A stretch of DNA of 12,008 bases from Tetrahymena elliotti 4EA (Eukaryota; Ciliophora; Oligohymenophorea; Hymenostomatida; Tetrahymenidae). Shown in pieces: positions 1-9,699 of this stretch (positions are counted from its first letter, which is position 1; each line of letters opens with the position of its first letter). The notes under the pieces were generated by a model, which ran no database searches, was not told the DNA's origin, and saw only the letters and a program-made list of their open reading frames with translations. Made by a program: the position numbers and the translations under genes. The stretch lies in the NCBI GenBank assembly GCA_000231825.2, contig JH720308.1:382662-394669 (forward strand). Reading direction: 5' to 3'.

Positions 1-318
1 TGATGTAGATATTAATTGATTTATTTTGCAAAAATTCAAGATTTTGACTGTATAAAATACTATTAAATTCTAAAATTTGGATCAAAACATCAATAACATA
101 AAATAATTTTTTCAAAAATGTATGAATTCAAATATCTTGACAAATTTTTCTGATTTAGAAAATAAAGTAAAGGATCTATCTTAAGATATTTTATCATATT
201 AATCAATAATAAACAGAATAAAATTCTAATAATTAATTAAATGGAAAAACAATTAAGAAAAAGATTAAAATGTAATTAGCATTTATGAAATAAAATAAAA
301 TTAATCAATAGCTATTTG

Positions 319-614
319 GTCTAAGGTGGTGCTAGAGTGCTCACTTCAAATCAAACAAATAATTATTTAAACAAAAAAAGAATATAAATTGTTTAATTGC
401 AACCCTGGAGACCCGATTTGAATGCAATTGAATTGATTTGGAATCTTATGAAAATTCAATTCAAACCCAAACTTCTTATTAACTAATTTTAAACAAAAGA
501 TAATGTGGTGGAGTGTGTAAAAAAATTTGGGGCTCTATAACACAATAATAAATAGATGATTGTATAGATAAAGTATATGATAATATAGAAAAAAAATATA
601 TACAAAGAAGGTGA
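319..614 (+). pseudogene. Tc1/mariner-type transposase, C-terminal catalytic fragment (decayed)
   Basis: Read with TAA/TAG as Gln, the frame from 319 contains PWRPDLNAIELIWNLMK (403-453), which matches the P-x-SPDLNPIE-x-LW signature around the catalytic Glu of Tc1/mariner (DDE) transposases; the Glu codon is 430-432. In the same frame, VQGGAR (319-336) sits where these enzymes have Q-D-(N/G)-A-P. The codon expected to be the second catalytic Asp is GGT (Gly) at 325-327. Exactly 34 residues separate it from the Glu, the Tc1 spacing. The frame shifts at the A-run near 519-525. In the new frame the tail FWGSI...IDDCIDKVYDNIEKKY reads to a TGA at 612-614, as expected for a transposase C-terminus. 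Nothing resembling the first catalytic Asp was found between 1 and 318. The fragment is inactive: it lacks its N-terminus, has a substituted catalytic residue and carries a frameshift. The family call is firm; the exact subfamily is not determined. Confidence 0.85.
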
Positions 615-899
615 ATATTTAAATTGATATGTAATTTTATATGTTTTTAAAAATTCATAATACATTCATGTTAGTTGAAATAGAAAATCTTTTGTTCTTT
701 AAAATATGTAAATTTTTTTAAAGCATAATAGGAAAAATTTAGAGAAATAGCCTAATAAATAAAATAAGAATCTTTAATTTAAACACAGCCTATCATATAA
801 TTTTATAAGAGAAATGCTTGAATCATTTTGAGAATGCTACCCAGAAATAAAATCAGCAAGTTTTGAGATGGGTAATAGTTGTATATATAAAATGGAGGC

Positions 900-1082
900 T
901 CTGAATTTATTTGTTTACCATCTATTGATTTATTATAATATGAAAAATTTCTATTTTTATTCTTTAAAGTATTTTTAGGCTATAATTCATTTTCTTCTTC
1001 ATCAATAGAACAGGTTTTTACTTGATTTGAATAATTCTACTGTTTTAAATCTGACCTTATCTTCAGATTCACATCTTTTAGG
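900..1082 (-). other. Unassigned protein-like stretch, frame-shifted
   Basis: On the minus strand two adjacent frames read like hydrophilic protein. From about 1080 to 1020 one frame gives RCESEDKVRFKTVELFKSSK. From 1019 downward another gives TCSIDEEENELQPKNTLK and then a Lys/Asn/Ser-rich run. The switch falls at a short A-run (plus-strand T-run near 1015-1020). I recognise no family. TGA is the only stop and is rare by chance in such AT-rich DNA, so an open frame is weak evidence. The plus strand also reads plausibly over 828-930. It could be the middle of the adjacent broken transposase (about 1150-1500), a fragment of another gene, or chance. Confidence 0.25.
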
Positions 1083-1149
1083 CAATAAATATCATTGCCA
1101 GCTAGAGTGCTATGGCTTAAAGTAAATAGCTCTCACCACCCATAAAAAA

Positions 1150-1500
1150 ATCTTTATTTTTATATAATCATAGAGCTTCCTGCATTTTGGATAAATATCT
1201 TTGATTTGTAGAGTGCTTCTGAAAGGTCTCTTCATTTTTTTAAAATATTTGAGATTAGTCTTCTTACTAATAATTTTAAAGAAGCAGTGTTACCATTTAA
1301 ATTACTTTGCTACATTTCTTTATTATATACACCATCTTTATTTTTCAAATATTTCATAATTTTTTTGATATTCTTTTTTATTACAACTGTAGGATTCTTC
1401 CACTGCCAGATTTTCTCTTTATAGATCCTTTATCTATTTATTTAATTTTCCTTTAGGCAGTTGGTTGCGATAGTCCTGAGCTCATAAAGTGATGAGCAAC
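1150..1500 (-). pseudogene. Tc1/mariner-type transposase, N-terminal DNA-binding region (decayed)
   Basis: On the minus strand, 1428 to 1384 encodes GSIKRKSGSGRILQL. This matches the G-S/T-x-K-R-x-x-x-G-R-x-R-x-L linker (GRPR-like, minor-groove-contacting) between the two helix-turn-helix units of Tc1-family transposases. Downstream in a second frame (about 1345-1240), the residues ending in LLVRRLISNILKK resemble the second helix-turn-helix, and a third frame then gives KRPFRSTLQIK, resembling the following K-P-L-x-S-K-K segment. The expected order is kept, but two frame changes and an in-frame TGA (after the Ile-Ser-Lys-Lys-Leu following the linker) break it. Sequence from about 1500 to 1430 may be the first helix-turn-helix but is not convincing. 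The fragment is opposite in orientation to the C-terminal fragments at 319-614 and 2481-2750, so it is from another insertion or a rearranged one. Confidence 0.65.
1480..1497. repeat. Short perfect inverted repeat (6-bp arms, 6-nt loop)
   Basis: GCTCAT (1480-1485) and ATGAGC (1492-1497) are perfect inverted repeats separated by AAAGTG. Within it lies GTGATGA (1489-1495), which fits a C-box consensus, and CTGA (1476-1479) precedes it. A plausible box D and a second box pair in the right order were not found, so a C/D snoRNA is not supported. It lies in the probable transposase N-terminal region and may simply be coding sequence. Confidence 0.35.
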
Positions 1501-1900
1501 GAATGATTTTGTTTTTAAATAGTTTAATGGTAAAAATGTTCCAGTATTTATTTCTAATCTAAATTCTTTGTCTTTCCAAGTTCTTTAATTGTTTTTTTTC
1601 TTTTATTTTTATTAATTATTAAAGAGAGATATCTATAATTATGTGTTATATTACATAAAATTCTAAATTTATGATAAATACTATTTCAGAAATTTTCAAA
1701 GAGTATCAAAAACCATTTTTAATAATAGTTCCCTTTCCTATTATATATTAGAATAAAAAATATAGAATTATAGCAAATAGAGCTTATTGAGAAATGTAGA
1801 AAAAATATAAGATTAATAACAAAAGTGTAACTGAATAAGAATACTATTAGGAAACTCTATTAAATTTATCAATAGATAATACAGTTTTTCAGTTTTTCTC
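1501..1900. other. AT-rich spacer without recognisable gene
   Basis: No motif, repeat or convincing reading frame was seen on either strand. Frames are open only because TGA is rare. Confidence 0.5.
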
Positions 1901-1902
1901 AA

Positions 1903-2031
1903 AGCTTGGCTCTGTGCGAACGTGTACATTCACATCCTCATGTGTGCAAAAAGTGTATCAATTTTATGCGAGATAAATAGCAGTGTGTTTTTTGTGCACA
2001 GTTGCAGTTGTGCATTTTTCATTCAAATGCA
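1903..2031 (+). other. GC-richer island encoding a Cys/His-rich stretch; gene fragment or structured RNA
   Basis: This stretch is visibly richer in G and C than its surroundings. In the plus frame starting at 1915 it reads CERVHSHPHVCKKCINFM, then CVFC and a further Cys. The spacing is Cys, His (+4), His (+6), His (+8), Cys-x2-Cys, nine residues, Cys-x2-Cys. This resembles the second half of a RING or other zinc-binding module but does not match the RING spacing exactly. Alternatively, TGTGTGCAAAAA (1941-1952) and TTTTTGTGCACA (1989-2000) can form a 12-bp RNA stem with two G-U pairs, leaving a loop of about 36 nt. I cannot decide between a zinc-finger gene remnant and an RNA; no start or flanking exons are evident. 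Confidence 0.35.
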
Positions 2032-2480
2032 TCTCTTTTTTTTTATAATTAAGAAGAAAAATAATGTTTAAACAAATTTTCTAATGATCAATAGATTATT
2101 ATATATTTTTTTAGTTAAAATATATCAAAATTATCTCTACATGGGGGAAGATGTAGAAATAGGGGTTTCAAAAAAGTATTTTTGTGATAATCAATCAATT
2201 ATCAAATAATTTTTAAAATTATCTTTTATTAATAGAATATTAAAATATTATACATCAAGAATTAGCTAGCTAATTTTTATAAAATTTTCTGAAGTTCTAA
2301 GGTACATTCATAAGTTAGAAATTTTCTGAAGTGAATTATAGAAAAGATATTAATATTTATAACTTAAACAATGATGATATCTATTTTAAACATTAGTTAA
2401 TTTAATTCTTTTATTTGAATTAGATATGATATTTTCATAATGAGTAATAATTTACTCTTAATTACTCATTAACTGAATAC
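2032..2480. other. AT-rich spacer without recognisable gene
   Basis: Low-complexity AT-rich sequence. It could hold unrecognisable remains of the transposase whose catalytic end follows at 2481-2750, but I see no first catalytic Asp motif in it. Confidence 0.5.
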
Positions 2481-2750
2481 TATAACCTATAGCTGTTAAA
2501 TTCTACTTTGAAATAAAAATAAACTTAATATATAGCTTATAAATTTTTCTCTGCTGCTCCATACAATTCTCCTATCAATCCCATAGAAGAACTTTTTGGA
2601 ATAATTAAAATAAAACTCAGATCGGTACATGAATTCAAAAAAAAATTTTTTTTAAGTAGATTCAAAACATATTTAGACAACTCGTAATTTTTTGTTTATC
2701 TTAAATTAAAACTAAACTATTTAATTGTGATTTATTTTAAAAATGAATGA
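2481..2750 (+). pseudogene. Tc1/IS630-type DDE transposase, second catalytic fragment (decayed)
   Basis: The plus frame at 2559-2621 reads PYNSPINPIEELFGIIKIKL. This matches the P-x-YSP-x-LNPIE-E-x-F-x-x-IK signature around the catalytic Glu of the Tc1/IS630 (DDE_3-like) superfamily; the Glu codon is 2586-2588. The frame continues with KLRSVHEFKKKF and ends at TGA 2748-2750. Thirty-four residues upstream of the Glu the codons are TAT AAC (Tyr-Asn, 2481-2486), where Asp-Asn would be expected, a one-base change from GAT AAC. The text between is poorly conserved, so the Asp-to-Tyr reading is tentative. The motif differs clearly from that of the fragment at 319-614 (EELFGIIK versus ELIWNLMK), so the two come from different elements. 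No N-terminus is seen nearby in the same orientation. Confidence 0.8.
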
Positions 2751-2839
2751 AATTTAATGAAAATTATCTTAAGTTTAAGATATAAAATAAGATACATTGA
2801 ATATATAAATACAAGAGTTACTTAATTTTAAACATCAGT

Positions 2840-3705
2840 ATCCAAACAAATCAAAATTTAATTTAAATCCTATGCAGATGAAATATTCCTTGGGTTTCTC
2901 TCTATTTTTTAGGAGATAATTCAGGTGATTTCCTTGATAAGCCAGTAAAATTTAAGTTTTCATTTATTCGCGAGATTATTTCTTATTTTTATTGTTTACC
3001 TAAGCTGTCTTTCAGGAGGAAAGGTAATTTAGAAACAGTGTGAATTCTTTCATTCGGGTTTTTTGGTACCTTATACTTAAGGTATAGAGTTACTAAAAGC
3101 TTAACAAGTTGGTAAAGTTGAGTTAGTTACAAAAGCCCAAATCTAATAGATTATTAACAAAATAACAAAGATGTAAGCATAATATACAGAGAATGTACTT
3201 TGATGAAATGCTACAGTAAGGGAGAGGAGATTAAGCAGCAAATATTAATTATTTCAAAAAGAAAAATGTATCTTTAGAGCAACAAATTTGTAAAAGGGTT
3301 GACTTTATAATGGTATGATACAAAGGCAACACACAAAATTAAATAAATCCAAGGTACTGCTGCACTTCCTTCTGTAAAGATTATTAAGAGACAAACTAGT
3401 AACTTTCTGATTTCAAAGAAAACCCAAAAATTTTTTTGTAAAAAACTGGATGTTTCTATATCTTAGTAAAAAGCATTTATCGATAATTAAACATGATTTA
3501 ATATCTATCTTCTTTTATTACAGTAAATTAGAAAAGTAAAAATAGCTATGTAAATTATTAGAAATTAAGCTATGCAACAAATGTCAGCTATGCTTCAACC
3601 TCCACTCATAGAACCTTACTAAAACTTTAAAAAGGTACAAAGCAAGAGAAAGTTACTTGAAATCATCAAAAGTCTTATAATTATATTCCATTTACAGTAT
3701 AAATA
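2840..3705. repeat. Dispersed duplication, copy 1 (matches 11160-12008)
   Basis: The sequence from about 2840 to 3705 is repeated in the same orientation at about 11160-12008 and probably continues past the window edge there. In the block 3421-3480, 56 of 60 bases match the second copy by eye, with no gap. It covers the C-terminal membrane domain of the Cys-rich gene family and a little 3' flank (shared CAAATCAAAATTT). It is a paralogous gene segment rather than a mobile element: no terminal inverted repeats or target-site duplications were seen. Confidence 0.9.
3595..3597 (-). other. Premature TGA in membrane domain of the Cys-rich pseudogene
   Basis: Minus codons read ATG AGT GGA GGT TGA AGC here. 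The aligned second copy reads ATG AGT GGA GGT TTA AGC. A single T-to-G change in a Leu codon makes the only stop codon of this genetic code. It would truncate the protein before most transmembrane helices. Confidence 0.9.
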
Positions 3706-5726
3706 TAATAAATTTAAAAATTCACTATGTCTAGATAGTTTATAGAGAATAGGAATGATAAAAAAGTCAAACTATATTGGTAATTTTATACAAAATAAGT
3801 GTACAAATCTTTTGGATACAATCCTTATGCAATTAAATCAATTCTTTCATCAAATTCTTATATTACATCTTCTTTGCGAGTAACAATAGGAATAAAGTTA
3901 AATAAATTTTCCATATAGAGAGTTTTTAAGTGTAAACTACCAATACCAAGTGCCTTTGTATCACTTGTAGGATCAAATTTTTTAGAGCAAGAAGTAAAGC
4001 ATTCCCCATTCTATAATAAATATCCCTTTTTACAGGTAGTACATTATTTAATAAACTAGCATTTAAAATAATTTGTTGAACAAATTATAAATTTTCTACT
4101 AATTTTCATTTTGGTATTCGTTTTCAGGACACTAATTAATGCATTAAGTAGCATCACTTGAAAGGTACAAAGGAGAAGGATATGATGTGCATTAATTTGA
4201 AGAAGCACAAGTATAGCAAATACTCATACATTTTTCACAGGTCTTTGACCTTGTTTGGCCATATTCACCTAATGGACACTCAATTACACAAGTTTTTGTG
4301 ACTGCCCTATAAAAAAACCCCTCATTACAAACCTAACAATCAGTAGGAGCTGGCCCTACACATTAGCTATATGATTTATCACAGTTTAAGCACATTTTTG
4401 TTACTAAATCTGAATACATATTCAAACAACACTAAATTACACACTAATTGTCTTGTGTTTTAAAAATAGGAAACCCACCTATATAATCTATGCAAGTCAA
4501 ACATTAATTTTCTTATGGTCCTGAACATGTTTTCCAACTATTGTAGCAACATTAACAAATTTTATTTTGCTCATCTGTATTTTTGTCAGCAGGGCAAGTT
4601 TTAGAACAAATTTTATAGTTCAATTTTGTATGAGTAAACTAATAATTAATATAATCATCTACTTTGCATTCTAAGCATTAGCACTATTATTAACATTTTT
4701 AGTAGGAATCATTATATGGAAGACATAGATTACTAACTAATTTATAATAACCATCTGCACATTAAACACAGTTTAGAATTCCACCTCCAAAACAAGTACT
4801 ACAGATTGGATCACAATCAAAACATTAAGATGAAGAACCAATACTATACTAATTTGTAAAATCTCCATATTAATATCTACTGCACACTGAAACACAAGGA
4901 TATCCTGGCTATTAAGAATCTAAATAGAATCCTGCCTTACATAATTTGCACTTGTTTTATTAATTATAATATTCACAATTTAAAGGACAATCAATACAAA
5001 TACTTTGAAACTCATTAAAAAATTAAGAAGTTTTGCACTAAAAACATGAACCATTTTGTAATTAAGTATGTGAACCACATTATATACATTAGTTTAAGCC
5101 AGGTCCTTAACATTAAATACAATTGTAATCTTCACAAACTAAGCACATCATTTTACTTAAATCAGCATAAGTACCTATAACATTGTTACAGGAAGGTAAG
5201 CACATATCTTAATATTGATAAAAATTAGGTGCACAAATAGTGCATTCTTAACCATAGATGAATTCTTTACAAGATAAGCAACCTTAATAGCAAATAGTAC
5301 ATTGATTAAATAAAAGGAGGTCAAAAGCCTTTGTCTTTGAAAAAATTCACATTTTTTATCAATATCATTAGCAAAATAAGTGTTTTCATACAAAAAACAT
5401 TCATTTGTAATTTCATTAAAGTAGTATTTTTGTAAATCACATGATAAGCAATTATTTTTTTCAGGGCCATTACATGTTAAGCATGTTTAATAACAGCTGT
5501 CACATTCTGTAGGACTCTTAGCATAATAATTTAGTTATTGGCATTTAGCTGAACATATCTGATTGTAGTAATATTAATTACTTTGTTTGCATGTATCACA
5601 TGAAAGCTATTATGAAAAAGTTTAGCAATTTAAAATATTATCACATTACTAATCACAGTTAGCACCAAAATATCCATCAGGACAATTAGTTGTTATTTAC
5701 TAAACTATGCATTCTCCATTGTCATC

Positions 5727-5729
5727 TCA
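5727..5729 (-). other. In-frame TGA near the start of the Cys-rich domain
   Basis: The frame reads Phe-Cys-Glu-Ile-TGA-Asp-Asp-Asn-Gly-Glu-Cys, with well-spaced Cys residues on both sides, so the frame itself is right. No second copy of this region lies in the window, so the ancestral codon is unknown; TGG or CGA are one base away. Confidence 0.8.
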
Positions 5730-5952
5730 AATTTCACAAAAATCTGGTCTTGCTACCCATTTTCCTTTTATTCCAATAGAATCTTGATGTAAACTTTGAT
5801 CTTCACAATTTCCATTTTAAGTATTTAAAAAGTAACCTTCCAAGAGTAGCATGTACTAAAACCAAAGCAATAAAAACACAAGAATATATTTTATCAACTA
5901 ATAAATAGAAAGAAATGATATATGTCCAGCCAATTAATTTTTCTAAATTCAT

Positions 5953-8851
5953 TTATGAGCTTTTAGTATTTAAACTCTTTCCTAATTAGTCTTTCTTTTG
6001 TGTTTAATTTTTTTAATTAGATTCTGTTTAAAAAAAACATATATTAAAAAAATTTATTCAATTATTTTACAAAGCTCTTTAAAATTATGGGTTGCGCAAT
6101 TTTGTTTAAATTATAGAGTTGTACAAAGAAAAATGAATTTTAATTGCCTGATCAAAATCGCAATCAAAAATATTAAATAAATACAAATTTTTACCACAAA
6201 TCCTAACTTACGCTAATCTTTTCTTTATCTTAGCTTTACCTATTTTATATTCGAAATAGAAATTCATATTAAAGAACACTTACCGCACATTATAAAACCT
6301 CATAAAAATAAATTGGCTTTAAAATATTTTTAAATGAAATTGATAAATTATGAAATAACATAATTTATTAGATTTTCTCCTTGAAATTTAGAAAGCATAA
6401 GGTAACAAACAATAAAACTCCTTTTTGTTTGTAAAAAAAATTAAAAATAATCTTACTGAAAAAAGAATCTTTAAGAATTTACAAAGAAAATAGATAATTG
6501 TATGACTACTTTTTTTAAATAAAGAAATTTAATTTAATTTTTCTAATTTTTGCATTTTTATGAAATCCAATACAATAGTTTCCTTACAGATTTTAATGTT
6601 TAAATCTATTTTCGTATGCACAAAACATAAAATAATATTTAAATCTTTTTTTTTGATTAAAATCTAAACTTCTAAATTTCAATAAAGACCTTAAAACATT
6701 AACTTTAGAGTATAATAAATTATAAACTATTAATTTTCGTGAAATACTTAATTCTCATAAAAATTGACATAGTTAAAATGTAAAATTTTAAAAGATTAGA
6801 TAGTGAGTTCTCAATTTAAATTTAGAAACCAAAAAATATAAAAATCAAAAATACATTTCTAAATTATTTAATTTAAACTGTAAGTTTTAAAAAGTAATTC
6901 AATTAAATTTATGTAAATTCATACAATTGTATTTTATTATTCTGAAAAACAAAAGAGCTTTTAAATAAAAATATTGTTTTCAACAATAATTGAAAAATCA
7001 CATCTAAATAATTAATTTCTTCTTGTTTAAATTAATTAATCTTTTATAAAAAGTGAAATACTTGGATTTTACCATTAAAAACTCTTCACTATCTGCATTC
7101 TTAGATATCCAAAAAATTCATTCATTTTAAAATGGGTTATCATATTTTGTAGTATTAAAAAACTTTAAATGAATTTACTTTTAATGCCTTCATGCATGCT
7201 CTATATATTTCTAACTTTTTAATTTTATCATATATTACTAAATAAAATGAAAAAAAGCAAGTTTTTTTTTTAAAATAACATTACTAAAAGGAAAAAATAA
7301 AAATTTTTTTATTATTTACATAGTTTTTATTGAGTATTTTTGCTTTAATTTACAAAAATAGAATCTAATTTTTATTTAATATAAAATTTCAATTACACCT
7401 GACCAGAAGATAAAGAAATTATTTGTAAATCTAAAATATAATTTACTTTAAACTTATGAATTTTTATTTTAATTTTTAAATGTAAATGATTTTCTAAAAA
7501 AAATATTTTAAATTTAAGAATTTGTAAGTAAAAAATTTTGGTTTATGAGGAAAATTGGATAGTATTTTTATTAATTAGTTCAACAAATAAATTATTAGTT
7601 TTTAGAATCAAATTAGTTATTTATTTTCTTTTTAAAAATAGGTAAAAATATTCAAATATTAAACTAAAAATATTAAAAATAAAAAAATAAATCAAGTTAA
7701 TTTCTACTTTTTTTAAAAAATTTACAAATGAAATAATAATGAAGATTGATCAAATCAAAAATAGAAGTTATTAACAATTTAAAATTATATTTGATTTTTT
7801 TCTAAAATAAGTCATTATTTTATGAATTTAATCTAAAATGACAAATTAAATTCGAATTGAGTAAATTAATAATAGAACTTTGAAAATAAAAGTTTATTTT
7901 AAATTAAATTCAAAGAATATATTAAATATTCAATTTACTTTTTAAAAACCTAATTACAAAATCATAAATCTTTTAGATTTTTATTATTTTAGTTAAAATA
8001 ATTAGTGTCTTTCTTCTTCTTTAAATATTTAGTGATAATTAAATTATTTAATTTACTTAGCAGAATATTCTTATTTCACAAAATCAGTTGAATTGATCAA
8101 ATATTAAAAATTCTATTATTTTTTTGATGAGGTCTTGATTTTTTGTTCTTTAAATTTGAAAAGGTAATTTCATAATTATAATTTTACATCTTGAATAGAT
8201 TTTAAAATATTCTTTTTTCATTTTTAATGAAAATTAATTCAATAAATTATAGGATTTTATTTATTCCTAACAAAAAATAATACTACAAATACTAAAAAAA
8301 TTCAATTTTCATAATGTATTTATTTTAAAATTATTTTTATTTGTGATTTCTTTCTATGTAGAAATTTTTTATAATGTGTTCTATATATAAAGATGGCATT
8401 TTTTTAATTTAACCCTGAAGTTAATGGTTAACCTTCATTTTTTTAGGTTTTAGGTTCTTATTTTACACTTTTTAATTAAGCAGTTAATTTAAAATTTATC
8501 TTAAAAAATAATTAGCTTAGCTTAAACTTAACTTAAAAGTTAATCATATCTAAAATTAAAAGTAAAAAATTTTAATTTTTAAAAATAAGGATTATTGAAA
8601 AAATAAATTCTTTGAAGACTAAAAATATACTGTAGAATATCTGTTAATTCGCAATCAATTTAGTCTCAAATTTTGTGAGTTAGCTTTTTGAAAAGACAGA
8701 AATTTCAGAAAAAATGAAGAATTTTTTAAACTTATTGGTTTGAAAGTTTTATATTAAATATAAGTAAAAACTTAACATTGATTAAATATTCATATTCATA
8801 TTTTCCTTCTTTTTTTATCATTTTTCCATAATTAATTTACCTCAAGGAAAT
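5953..8851. other. Long AT-rich intergenic region, no supported gene
   Basis: About 2.9 kb of AT-rich, poly-A/T-rich sequence. I found no Cys-rich, transposase, RNA-gene or other recognisable motif on either strand. Short frames, including one opening at 5998 on the plus strand, have the composition of translated AT-rich spacer (Ile, Lys, Asn, Phe, Leu). A small imperfect inverted repeat (GAAG-TTAA-TGG-TTAA-CCTTC) lies at about 8417-8436, followed by a T-run. Promoters for the flanking minus-strand genes cannot be identified by consensus in such sequence. Confidence 0.6.
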
Positions 8852-9171
8852 TCAATTTTTTATTTATTGTATTGAAGGACCATGTTTTAAAATAAAGAGT
8901 AATATATCTAATGTCTCTATAGATAAATAATTTCTTTTTTTTACAATTGCATCTGTTACATGCGAAAATACAGGTTCACATTCAACAGTGTTTAAAGGAT
9001 ATTATTTAATACAGTTTCAAAAATTATGATATTTAAAAAAGATTAACTTTTGCAGATCATTTCAAGCATGTAATCACCTTTTATTTAATGATATTATATT
9101 AGGTGAAACTTGCTATGTTAATACTGCTCAATTAACCATTCTTCTTTAAATTCTTTAAATAATGAGTGGTT
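8852..9171 (-). pseudogene. hAT-family transposase, C-terminal dimerisation domain (decayed)
   Basis: Minus 9001 to 8852 reads YPLNTVECEPVFSHVTDAIV, then KKRNYLSIETLDILLFILKH, and a TGA at 8854-8852. This is the hAT C-terminal dimerisation signature (C/S-E-R-x-FS...I-x-x-K-R-x-x-LS-x-x-TL-x-x-L-x-FLK), with the usual Arg of CER-x-FS replaced by Pro. Upstream in another frame (9171 to about 8995), FKEFKEEWLIEQY and later FETVLNNIL fit the segment that precedes this motif in hAT proteins. A frameshift near 8995 joins the two. hAT enzymes move DNA by cut-and-paste and need the full RNase-H-like core, which is not recognisable here, so this copy is inactive. The domain call is strong; the exact hAT lineage is not determined. 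Confidence 0.85.
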
Positions 9172-9339
9172 ATTTATCTAATAAAAATGTTATAAATCTT
9201 TGAATCATTAAATTCCATATTAATTTAGATCTTTAGAATTCTATTCTCCTCTAATTTTACTAATACTAAATGTTTAAAAGTTTTAAAACTCAAAAATAGT
9301 AATCTATTGTTTAAATTTCCAATCAAAAAATAAATTCAC

Positions 9340-9660
9340 TCAATTATAATAAATTTAAATCATACTGATTTCTATTTTAAAATAATAATTCTATCTAAAA
9401 TAAGCTTATTTTAATTATTTTTTATAAAAGTGACTGGCTAATCTGGTCATACATATTTTAAACCTAGAGTTAAAATAACTTTAGAATAAATCCTCATTTT
9501 TTCTAATTTTTTCAGAAGTCTTTTTCAATGATCTCACTTTTTTCTCTATTTAGAGGGATATCTTTGAATTTTTATTTATTCTATCAGACAAACTCAGAAT
9601 AATTTATAAAAAGCATGTAGATTTATTATTTTTTGTTGAATTATAAAAGTTGTTAAGCAT
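9340..9660 (-). pseudogene. Open frame of 106 codons between acidic ORF and hAT remnant
   Basis: From the ATG at 9660-9658 the frame is open to TGA at 9342-9340. It is in the same register as the 138-codon ORF upstream (9700-10116), from which it is separated by three TGAs at 9702-9685, and in the same register as the upstream hAT segment (9171-8995). It reads as a basic, Lys-rich helical stretch (LSDRINKNSKISLQIEKKV and following), then FKICMTRLASHFYKK, faintly like the LA-x-x-L-x-P-K-Y region of hAT proteins. It is probably the eroded middle of the same transposase gene. Because TGA is rare in AT-rich DNA, openness alone proves little. Confidence 0.35.
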
Positions 9661-9699
9661 GATATAACACAAATTTATTTTTCATTTCTTCCTTCATCT

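Larger units (their letters stand above)
2851..5952 (-). pseudogene. Decayed Cys-rich (furin/GF-receptor-like) multi-pass membrane protein gene
   Basis: Minus-strand remains of one large gene of about 1,030 codons. The ATG at 5952-5950 starts a hydrophobic N-terminus (MNLEKLIGWTYIISFYLL), a likely signal peptide or anchor. From about 5830 to 3960 there is a long Cys-rich domain with many Cys-x-x-Cys pairs (CDSC, CLTC, CLSC, CTIC, CLVC, CIQC, CKLC, CFDC, CVQC, CLEC, CEKC), as in the furin-like and growth-factor-receptor repeat proteins expanded in ciliates. From about 3770 to 2851 is a multi-pass membrane domain and cytoplasmic tail ending at TGA 2853-2851. The frame alternates between two registers with changes near 5840, 5320, 4085 and 3745. 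Internal TGAs lie at 5729-5727 (in FCEI-stop-DDNGEC) and 3597-3595 (Leu in the second copy). Compared with copy 2 there is a 1-base loss near 3228 and a 4-base gain near 3125. It would have been a surface protein of unknown ligand. As it stands it cannot make a full product, unless the lesions are assembly errors, which the TGAs argue against. Confidence 0.88.

Noticed and set aside
1460..1500. C/D-box snoRNA suggested by GTGATGA and CTGA
   Set aside because: Only one of each box is present, in the order D then C, with no terminal stem or matching outer boxes.
5175..5393. A 72-codon minus-strand open frame under the standard code
   Set aside because: Its first part (to about 5320) is the true frame of the Cys-rich pseudogene. 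The rest is a shadow frame after the frame change, and its apparent end is a codon read as Gln.
2851..5952. Euplotes-style programmed +1 frameshifting to explain the register changes
   Set aside because: Euplotes reads TGA as Cys and stops at TAA/TAG, the reverse of what the frames here show. The shift points share no common slippery motif, and true TGAs also interrupt the gene.
5998..6180. A 60-codon plus-strand open frame
   Set aside because: It has the composition of translated AT-rich spacer, no motif, no clear ATG start, and ends at a TAA that is not a stop in this code.
8408..8436. hAT terminal repeat suggested by AACCCTG and an adjacent small palindrome
   Set aside because: The orientation is wrong for the left end of the hAT remnant at 8852-10116, and no matching repeat was found on the other side.
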